Shown here: piece by piece, positions 52,580 to 62,274 of the stretch
Layout of the letters: each line of letters opens with the position of its first letter
Position numbering within the stretch: position 1 is the stretch's first letter
Assembly: GCA_963779225.1 (NCBI GenBank)
Contig: CAVZWW010000003.1
Coordinates: 2,294,001 to 2,358,000, forward strand
Reading direction: 5' to 3'
Length of the DNA: 64,000 nt
Source: CAVPCZ01 sp963779225
GTDB taxonomy: Bacteria; Bacteroidota; Ignavibacteria; UBA10030; UBA6906
Position numbers and translations under genes: made by a program
Notes under the pieces: model-generated
Seen by the model: only the letters and a program-made list of their open reading frames with translations
Databases searched by the model: none
Told to the model about the DNA's origin: nothing

Positions 52580-53773
52580 CTAGCGTTTGTGATCAAAGTA
52601 AAACTGTTCGACACGCCCGAGAACGCCGAGCTGTTCAAGGACATCGAAGTGCTTGTTGTACAGATCCGTGATGAGCAAGAGGGCGATGTTCCTGATTTTG
52701 GAGCGACGAAGAACAGGAGCCGAGCTGATGACGGCGTCGACAAGATCGAGCACCAGAATCGCGGTATCCGTGCAAAGCTTCCGGGAATTGAAGTCCGGGG
52801 ATACGACCCTGATTGCTTTCTCGCTTTCATCGAAAATACTGCTGCACCGCGAACCGAGTATAGTCATCGACTCCCGCCGAAATGAGTGCAGTAGGCGCTG
52901 AAAGACGCCGACAATCTCGGGTGCCGGGTCTGTCTGAATTGGCTTCCCGGGCAATGGGGGAGTTTTGGGAGACGGTGCTTTGAATACGAGTGGCGGCTCC
53001 GGTGGAGGAGAAGACAATGTTCCTTTATGAACCTGCTTACGGGGAGGGAGTTTTCGATCCCGCTTCGGAGAAATCCGTTTTACTTCTGGCAGCCTGGCAA
53101 TGTGGTCAGTTCTCGCGGGTTCCTCCTGCTCAGTCTGCAAGTCCCGAATGAAACGCATGAATTCCGCAACCTGATCTGCTTCCGGAATCGACGCGTCAAG
53201 TTCAACTCCAGGATCTGAGCCGGAGTCCAGGGCGACTGAGCGATAAAGCAAGAACCCTCCCTGCTTGAACCCCATCTCAAAGGTCGGCAGCGCTTGATCC
53301 TGCTGAGTCGATTGGAATTCGAATATCGGCGGGTTCAGCGAGAAATCGTTCCGTTCCGCAATCATGTTGCCGCGACCGGATCCGCGCACAAGGGTCTCGA
53401 TTTGCTTTCGGCTCAATGTGTCGACCTGGACCTTGAGACATGGGGCCCTCGGGACGACCGCCAGAAATTGGTCGATGCCGGGACGATCGAGCGTGAACAA
53501 GTGGACCATTGTGCGATCTCTTTCTGCATTTGCGATTGTGGTGCGCACGGTGCTTATGTCAACGAATGATCGCTCCTCGCGTTCCAGGCGAACACACTCA
53601 CGCACCCTTGGTCCTTCGAAGAAGATCACGATGTAGGTTCGCCGGTCGTCTTCCTCGCCGGGGGAAATGAGAACGTATCCATGTGTTCCTTCCACTTGCG
53701 CCTGTGCAAGAGCGAATGGATCGACGTGAAGCGCGGAAACAGGTCCGAGTATATGTGCGGCGCCGTGTAGCAT
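52580..53773 (-). CDS. Unknown 397-residue element protein
   Basis: No family recognised. The N-terminal 200 residues are mixed alpha/beta (THGYVLISPGEEDDRRTYIV; TMVHLFTLDRPGIDQFLAVV). A proline- and lysine-rich linker (PPLVFKAPSPKTPPLPGKPI) follows near 245-275, and a helical C-terminal domain of about 110 residues closes it (VSPDFNSRKLCTDTAILVLD; DLYNKHFDVLEQLGVLGRVE). No signal peptide or membrane helix. It sits within the envelope cassette, so it may be a cytoplasmic partner. Confidence 0.6.
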   Translation of the reverse strand: MLHGAAHILGPVSALHVDPFALAQAQVEGTHGYVLISPGEEDDRRTYIVIFFEGPRVRECVRLEREERSFVDISTVRTTIANAERDRTMVHLFTLDRPGIDQFLAVVPRAPCLKVQVDTLSRKQIETLVRGSGRGNMIAERNDFSLNPPIFEFQSTQQDQALPTFEMGFKQGGFLLYRSVALDSGSDPGVELDASIPEADQVAEFMRFIRDLQTEQEEPARTDHIARLPEVKRISPKRDRKLPPRKQVHKGTLSSPPPEPPLVFKAPSPKTPPLPGKPIQTDPAPEIVGVFQRLLHSFRRESMTILGSRCSSIFDESEKAIRVVSPDFNSRKLCTDTAILVLDLVDAVISSAPVLRRSKIRNIALLLITDLYNKHFDVLEQLGVLGRVEQFYFDHKR

Positions 53774-53843
53774 CTGAGGGTGGGAGATTTTCTCATGTAT
53801 TAGGGAGAGAATCGCTCAATAACCGCGTCTTGCTGAAATCCGG

Positions 53844-54254
53844 TTATGGAATAACGATGATTCGGAAAAGACGTTTTCTCGCCCCTGGCGCATCCATTGC
53901 CACCAGGTATACGCCGGGAGCCATCCGTTTGCTCTGGAGTCGCCGGCCATCCGGGCTACAGACAATGCCGTCAGTCCCCACGGTGAGAATCCGCTCTCCC
54001 AGGATATTGTAGAAGACGATAGGCGTACGTTTTTCCCGGGCCCATTCGATCAGATCGGAAGTTGAATCGGCAGAGGCCCGCGCAACAAAGACCGGGATAT
54101 TCACCTTCAGCCATTCTCCAAAGGCGCGTGTATCTTCAATCGGTGGGGCGGAATCGGGCGGGGTAGAGTGGAGACTTCTGACGGCTGGAGCCTGAGCCGA
54201 CGCACTGAGAGCATGAACGGTCAAGAGAGTGAGAGAAGCGATCAGAATGCGCAT
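53844..54254 (-). CDS. Secreted protein with T9SS-type C-terminal sorting domain
   Basis: A 136-residue protein: signal peptide (MRILIASLTLLTVHALSASAQ), a short region, then a C-terminal beta domain of about 70 residues ending IVFYNILGERILTV, GRRLQSKRMAPGVYLVAMD and KRLFRIIVIP. The pattern of GVYLV followed by a basic beta-strand at the end is typical of type A sorting domains recognised by the type IX secretion system. Almost nothing besides the sorting domain is present. Confidence 0.65.
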   Translation of the reverse strand: MRILIASLTLLTVHALSASAQAPAVRSLHSTPPDSAPPIEDTRAFGEWLKVNIPVFVARASADSTSDLIEWAREKRTPIVFYNILGERILTVGTDGIVCSPDGRRLQSKRMAPGVYLVAMDAPGARKRLFRIIVIP

Positions 54255-54266
54255 AGGAGGTAACCC

Positions 54267-54986
54267 CTACTCTGTTTGTGTTCGAACTGAATCAGGCACA
54301 ACACATTGCCCGATCCCGTGGGCGACATCGCGAATATCAGCCTCGAGACGGTTAATCCGGATCTTCATCGAAAGCAGGTCCATCTCAGATCGCGCCAGAG
54401 CATCGAAATCGATCTTTCCCCTGTCGAATTGCATTTGCTTGAACGTGTGGACGTTCTTCATGAGCCTGTACTGTTCCCTGAGAATCTCGTGTTCCAGAAG
54501 CAGGTTCTGCCGTTTGTCTCTGGCATAATTGCGGGCATTGTCGATTCGTACACTGATCTCCGCTTGAGAGAGGTACAGCTTCCTGAGGTCGAGGATGGCC
54601 TTCTCGTGGTCTGCTGCCGAGAAGAGATCCGATAGCACCAGACTGATCGAAAGGCGTATCGAACTTCGGACAATAACCGGCGCTAGTTGCTCATCGGGAT
54701 AGAATGCGAGCAGATCCCCACCGCCGGCGAGTCCGGCTGAGAGCATGACCTTCGGCTGGAGCCGGTGCAAGAGATCGGTCTCCAAAACGCGCTCCGTGGC
54801 ATAAGCGATTTCGAGCTCCAGACGTTCAAGGGAGAGTGAGTCCTGAATATGCGATAGGGAGGTTTCGGTGTTCATCCCGCTTGCAGAGACTTGTGCGATG
54901 GAGATTGACCGGGGAACTATGGCAAATAGCGTCAGGGCGCATGGAATAGCATAGAAATGGATACTTCGTGATGTCCTGGGTTTCAT
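54267..54986 (-). CDS. Half-length TolC-like outer-membrane efflux protein
   Basis: A protein of about 239 residues from the ATG at 54986: signal peptide (FYAIPCALTLFAIVPRSISIA), a strand-rich stretch (VMLSAGLAGGGDLLAFYPDE; SIRLSISLVLSDLF) and long helices with a SEMDLLSMKIRINRLEADIR end, as in one half of the TolC repeat. Standard family members have two such halves and 400 or more residues. It could assemble as a larger oligomer or be a fragment. It is next to the HlyD-like fusion gene cassette. Confidence 0.65.
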   Translation of the reverse strand: MKPRTSRSIHFYAIPCALTLFAIVPRSISIAQVSASGMNTETSLSHIQDSLSLERLELEIAYATERVLETDLLHRLQPKVMLSAGLAGGGDLLAFYPDEQLAPVIVRSSIRLSISLVLSDLFSAADHEKAILDLRKLYLSQAEISVRIDNARNYARDKRQNLLLEHEILREQYRLMKNVHTFKQMQFDRGKIDFDALARSEMDLLSMKIRINRLEADIRDVAHGIGQCVVPDSVRTQTE

Positions 54987-55019
54987 GAGAATTGATTCCG
55001 TTTTCAACTCACCCCCTGC

Positions 55020-55055
55020 AGGTCCCCATCGCTTCTGTCGAAGAGAGGGGGACCT
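55020..55055. promoter_or_regulatory. Long inverted repeat before the efflux gene
   Basis: AGGTCCCC (55020-55027) and GGGGACCT (55048-55055) are perfect complements; inside them CTTC/GAAG form a second stem around TGTC. It lies between the initiator-like gene and the TolC-like gene and may be a terminator of the former or an operator of the latter. In the plus direction a T6 run occurs about 18 bp later. Confidence 0.5.
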
Positions 55056-55112
55056 GAGGGACGTTCGTTTTTTGCTCTGCTTCCCCCTCAGCGTGGCATT
55101 GGTCTTAACAGG

Positions 55113-55958
55113 TCAAGGAGAACGTGAACGGGGTTTCGGGGACGGCTCGAGCATAGAGCGCAGATAGCCGACGATGTTATCGACTCCCGGATGCAGGTGC
55201 TCGCACGCCTTCTCGAAAGACCGGCCGTGTTTTTCAAGTAGTGCTACCAGAGTCTTCAGATTGCGTTCCGTGATCGTGAATGATGGCCCTACACGCGCAC
55301 GGATGAGTTCACTGACCCGGTTTGCCTCCTCGTAGGAGTCCTTGCGCGATTGGTCCGGGTTGAGTTCTGTGGTTTGCGGGAGTTGGTTTGGTTGGTTTAG
55401 ATAAGTAAGCAAAGATGGTTGGTTTGGTGTGTTGGTTTGGTTTGTTAGAGGACTCCTTGTTTCGCTGGAAGGATTCCTTGTTTCATCCGAAGGAGTCCTT
55501 CCGGAAGTTTCTGTCGCGCCACTTGGAATCCTTGTTGCATCATTAGGAGTCCCTATTTCATCGGAAGGAGTCCTTGATGTGGTGTTAAGGATTCCTTCCT
55601 GTGGCCTCTCGAGAGTGCTCCATCGGACTTCATTTGCCGCCCGGGACCGTCGCTTGAACGCTCCGATATGCCCCTGATACTCGAGCCAGTCGTGCACGCG
55701 GAAGCCGTGTTCGACGGCTTCAAGAAACCCGACTCTCAGGAGAGCTGCGACTGCCCTTCCACGCGCTCCTCTCCAGGCGATCATGGACTCGATCTCTTCC
55801 GCGGAATAGCCCAATAACTCCCCATTTTCGGCATGATGTTCGGCGCAGTGACACCAGAGACGTATGGGCAAAATCTCCGTGCCTGGTCCGAGGAGACCGA
55901 CGAGCCGTTTAGTCTTGATGCTTGTGAAGTAATGGATGTCGAGGTTGAGGAAGGTCAT
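55113..55958 (-). CDS. Replication-initiator-like protein (phage/ICE type)
   Basis: A 281-residue protein. The N-terminus (FTSIKTKRLVGLLGPGTEIL; RLWCHCAEHHAENGELLGYS; GFRVHDWLEYQG) resembles DnaD-like/phage replisome organiser N-terminal domains. The middle is a low-complexity linker built on 7-residue repeats (RTPSDE, NPSSET, IPSGAT). The C-terminal 70 residues (NLKTLVALLEKHGRSFEKAC; NIVGYLRSML) are helical, like DnaD domain ends. The linker is encoded by the 21-bp iteron array. The ATG overlaps the stop of the preceding small frame (ATGA). Confidence 0.6.
   Translation of the reverse strand: MTFLNLDIHYFTSIKTKRLVGLLGPGTEILPIRLWCHCAEHHAENGELLGYSAEEIESMIAWRGARGRAVAALLRVGFLEAVEHGFRVHDWLEYQGHIGAFKRRSRAANEVRWSTLERPQEGILNTTSRTPSDEIGTPNDATRIPSGATETSGRTPSDETRNPSSETRSPLTNQTNTPNQPSLLTYLNQPNQLPQTTELNPDQSRKDSYEEANRVSELIRARVGPSFTITERNLKTLVALLEKHGRSFEKACEHLHPGVDNIVGYLRSMLEPSPKPRSRSP
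55449..55597. repeat. Seven AGGANTCCTT iterons, candidate replication origin
   Basis: Near-palindromic 10-mers start at 55449, 55470, 55491, 55524, 55545, 55566 and 55588, so steps are 21, 21, 33, 21, 21 and 22 bp. Five match AGGANTCCTT exactly; two have one mismatch. They lie inside the initiator-like gene, next to a strand-biased GGTT/TTTGG-rich stretch (about 55375-55446). This is the arrangement of lambda-type origins. Confidence 0.6.
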
Positions 55959-56170
55959 GGGAATTGGGATCCTGAATGTGGCGTGCGGAGATACGTGGGG
56001 GTGGGGCCCGAGACAGGGGAAGTGGTGGGAACGAGGAAAGGGAGGGGCGTCGATGACGCTGGGAGCGAGGAACGATGTCGGTCGTTGTGGGTCCTCTTCT
56101 CCAGCCGTGCAAGCGACGCCCCTGAATCTAGTCGAACAATGATGCTCTCGATATCCGAATTTGTTCTCAT
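55955..56170 (-). CDS. Possible small protein upstream of the initiator gene
   Basis: A 71-residue frame (RTNSDIESIIVRLDSGASLA, then a Ser/Pro/Thr-rich tail) whose TGA overlaps the initiator ATG. The coupling supports it; the low-complexity tail argues against it. No family recognised. Confidence 0.35.
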   Translation of the reverse strand: MRTNSDIESIIVRLDSGASLARLEKRTHNDRHRSSLPASSTPLPFLVPTTSPVSGPTPTYLRTPHSGSQFP

Positions 56171-56180
56171 GTGCGATTGA

Positions 56181-56211
56181 TGTTGATATTGTGTTGATAA
56201 GGTGTGGATAT
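56181..56211. repeat. Three DnaA-box-like 9-mers at 11-bp spacing
   Basis: TGTTGATAT (56181), TGTTGATAA (56192) and TGTGGATAT (56203) each differ by one or two bases from the DnaA box TGTGGATAA and are spaced exactly 11 bp. They lie between the initiator and recombinase genes and could be DnaA sites or an operator. Confidence 0.5.
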
Positions 56212-56252
56212 GTTTCATGGTCCGGTTATTTTGTGGACCGAATAGATTCGTC

Positions 56253-57107
56253 TTAGGCCGTTACATGCTCAGAAATGTTCTGTCCGCGTGTAGATTTCAG
56301 TGTCAGATCTCTTGACAAGGTGTTCAGCGCCTCGAGGATCGAGTTACGTTCATCCGGTGAATGGGCGAGCCTGCGGAAGGCGCGATGAATGACTTTGGGC
56401 GAGCATTGTAAGCCCAGCACATAACCCAGCTCGCTCAAAAGCCTGGTGACACTCTTTCGCGTGATGGGCAGATGCGATGTGGGTTCGATCAAGATCGTGT
56501 GTGCACGACTACTACGCAGTTCCAGATATCGCTGAAGGAGTCTGACAAAAGGCGGATCAAGCTTGACCACTTGTTCATCAGGCAGAGTAAACGTAATTGC
56601 GCCGTCATCCTCGCCGATCAGCGAGATTGTGAGGAGAGGTAGTTGGGATTGGCGGACTCCCGACAGAATCATGGAGAGCCATGCGATGTGGTCGCGGAGA
56701 TAGCGAAGGGACTCTGGCTTTGGAGAACTAAGGTGACGCTCGGTGAGATAGGTTGAAGCCTCTATGATCTGCTCTCTCGACATTCCTCCGGAAAGAAAGA
56801 GTGCGAAGTTGAGACCGGTTGCTGGATTGGTTGCGACGAATCCTCGCTCGGTGGCAAATAGGAAAAACCGGGTTATTGCGCAGTAGCGGCGTTTGATGGT
56901 CGAGACGGACAGGCCGCATCGGGATTGATTCTCGAGGTGCCGGCAGATGTCACTACGGCGAATCGAAGCTGTTTGCTCGGGAGTGATTGGCAGGCCATCG
57001 GGAAGATCATGAAAGAAGTTGTTGATGTCCGAGATGTATGCTTCCCGAGTACAAGCGGAAAGTCCGGCCCTTCGAAGATCTTCTTGAAATGCATCGATGA
57101 TGTCCAC
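56253..57107 (-). CDS. Degenerate tyrosine-recombinase-fold protein
   Basis: A 284-residue protein from a GTG start at 57107. The N-terminal core-binding domain is clear (FQEDLRRAGLSACTREAYIS; SVSTIKRRYCAITRFFLFAT; RGFVATNPATGL). Box I Arg remains (LSGVRQSQLPLL), but the box II HxLRH is replaced (SPKVIHRAFRRLAHS) and no nucleophile Tyr is found near the end. It may be a DNA-binding, catalytically dead relative. Its promoter (57137-57167) lies in the first unit of the adjacent 123-bp repeat array and an inverted repeat covers its start codon. Confidence 0.65.
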   Translation of the reverse strand: MDIIDAFQEDLRRAGLSACTREAYISDINNFFHDLPDGLPITPEQTASIRRSDICRHLENQSRCGLSVSTIKRRYCAITRFFLFATERGFVATNPATGLNFALFLSGGMSREQIIEASTYLTERHLSSPKPESLRYLRDHIAWLSMILSGVRQSQLPLLTISLIGEDDGAITFTLPDEQVVKLDPPFVRLLQRYLELRSSRAHTILIEPTSHLPITRKSVTRLLSELGYVLGLQCSPKVIHRAFRRLAHSPDERNSILEALNTLSRDLTLKSTRGQNISEHVTA

Positions 57108-57134
57108 GTTTGTCCTCTGTCTTTTCAAACGTGG
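57104..57134. promoter_or_regulatory. Inverted repeat over the start of the degenerate recombinase gene
   Basis: CCACGTTTG (57104-57112) and CAAACGTGG (57126-57134) are perfect 9-bp complements. They include the GTG start codon and the predicted transcription start, so binding or RNA folding here could shut the gene. Confidence 0.55.
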
Positions 57135-57965
57135 GCCATATATAGCACCGGACCGAAAAGAAACCAAGCAGGCAGATTCGCCGCATTTCTCAGAATCGAA
57201 TCGGACGAGAGATTCTGGGAATCTATATTTCACGGTGTATGGACTAGGGAAAATCGCGGCCCACATTCGCCAAGATCCGGTGCACACAACATCCGGCGAA
57301 TTCGCCGGATGTTGTGTCAAGCGGCGTCGAGGTTAGATCCGGAAATGACCAAATTCGTTCGACTTTGCGGGGTCAACCAGCGGATGCGAAGCGGCCAGAT
57401 ATGCGCTAAGATGAATTCATTGGGTTAGGCGGAATTTTCTAAAGAGGGCTCGACGCGGGACCCCGGAACGTTTCGTTTTCATCTGTATTTATTGGGGAAT
57501 ATCGTAGATCACATTCATCAAGATTCGGCAAAAGAATCCGGCAATAACGCCGTAACTTTTTCACATGGGGTCGATGTGAAATCGGGATATGACCAAATTT
57601 GCGCCACTTTGAGGAGTCAAGAGGCGCATTCGGAGTGGCAGGGATGGTGTTCAAGAAGCTTGCGGCGAATTTGCCGCATTTTTCGGAGGCAGATTCAGCG
57701 TGAGGATTAGGAAGACTGCTTTTCCCCTTGCGTCTATTGGGTGGAATCGTATCCCACATTTGCCAATATTCGGTGGAAATAACATCCGGCGAATTCGCCG
57801 CATTTGTGGGAGAATGGCTCGACAAGAGGTTCTGGAGCATTCCCTTTCCCCTGTATCTATTGGGGGAATTCGTTGCCCGCATTTAGCCGGATTCGGTTCC
57901 AAAAACATCCGGCGGAAACGCCGCGTTCTTTCCGATGGTGATTGACAAGGAATCGAGAAACGCCT
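57110..57965. repeat. Array of about seven tandem 123-bp repeats
   Basis: A palindromic core, CGGCGAATTCGCCG or variant, recurs near 57170, 57294, 57417 (very degenerate), 57539, 57663, 57787 and 57910, a step of 122-124 bp. Upstream of each core is a TCTATTGGGGGAAT-type block and a CCACATTTGCCAAGATTCGG-type block; downstream is GAGAnTCnGnTCGACAAGAG. Copies have diverged to roughly 60-80% identity by eye. The unit length is 41 codons, so chance open frames run through several copies. No gene is called here. Confidence 0.7.
57137..57167 (-). promoter_or_regulatory. Promoter candidate, TTGG-N19-TATATATG
   Basis: On the minus strand TTGG (57164-57167) and TATATATG (57137-57144), 19-nt spacer. 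It drives the degenerate recombinase gene and lies inside the repeat array. Confidence 0.5.
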
Positions 57966-58342
57966 ACGGACACGCGCTCCACGTGGATTGAAAAAGGGGA
58001 TGGCCTGAGCAAAGATCAAGCACTGAACGAAAGCAGAATGATTTGGCGGAGCTTTTGGGCAATACTCAACGTGCAAGAAACAAGAGAGCGGAACACGTTG
58101 GCAGAGCGACATTAAGAGAAGCAGGTTTGTGAGGGGTGAGGGGAGCATACTGTGGCTCTCCCTTGTGTCTTGCGTCCTAGGACGGGTTGACCCCTCAGAT
58201 ACGACTACATTCTCACCTTCCTTTTTCCGAACCCCGAGGAAAATAGACTGACGGTCCGTGGTGGGCTGGGTACCATCAATTCCCCGCGCCGCCCCTACGC
58301 TGCGGAATCCCCGTCTACGCTCCCTCTATTCTCACCGCTCCG
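57966..58342. other. Intergenic stretch with no recognised gene
   Basis: It follows the repeat array. The only item noticed is a single sequence ending CACGTGGATTGAAAAA that looks like one end of a type I CRISPR repeat, present once. Otherwise nothing is recognised. Confidence 0.5.
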
Positions 58343-58373
58343 TTGATGTACTCGATTGTTTGTTGTACCTTGG
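58343..58373 (+). promoter_or_regulatory. Promoter candidate, TTGA-N19-TACCTTGG
   Basis: TTGA at 58343-58346 and TACCTTGG at 58366-58373, 19-nt spacer, G before the TA. It points to the small frame and the helicase-methylase genes. Confidence 0.5.
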
Positions 58374-58460
58374 TTTGAACGAACATCAACGTACCACAAA
58401 TGCGAGAGGCATCTCAAATCGGAGCCGATCCGCAAGATTAACCCATCTCGCGAAGTAGTG

Positions 58461-58750
58461 CTTGGCCCGGGTGTTTCAAAAAGTCTGGACCTACCACAGG
58501 GACGGTCCGGGCCTACATTTGGGCCGAAAAGGTTCAAGGTTCGGAAGCTGGGCGACCCATCAGGAGAAATCGCAACGGGTCAAGAGAACCGCACGAATAC
58601 CAATGAACTCATCAACCGAATCTTCGCAGAGCACGACAACAACTTCGAGCTCACCGAATTCGACAGGGGCGAAACGCAGTCCGCCCGAACTATGATGTTG
58701 GCCGATGACATCTACATCGGCGGCGATATAGCCGGGAAGAATGAAGCAAT

Positions 58751-58754
<4 letters not shown>
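58461..58754 (+). CDS. Hypothetical protein ahead of the helicase gene
   Basis: An open frame ending in ATGA overlap with the helicase start. The last 55 residues (RTNTNELINRIFAEHDNNFE; LADDIYIGGDIAGKNEAI) look like a real protein; the earlier part is basic and Pro/Gly-rich. No normal start codon is obvious; a GTG near 58461 is one option, and an ATG at 58404 lies in another frame. It may be the broken end of an upstream gene of the defence module. Confidence 0.35.
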
Positions 58755-62268
<3,514 letters not shown>

Positions 62269-62274
62269 CGCATG

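Noticed and set aside
57439..57882. 147-codon minus-strand frame within the 123-bp repeat array
   Set aside because: The repeat length is divisible by three, which keeps frames open by chance; composition is not protein-like.
57110..57965. Integron attC array
   Set aside because: Units lack attC R'/L'/L'' sites and gene cassettes, and the adjacent recombinase has lost its catalytic His-Arg and Tyr.
57960..57996. Sequence ending ACGTGGATTGAAAAA resembling a type I CRISPR repeat end
   Set aside because: It occurs once, with no spacer-repeat pattern and no cas genes.
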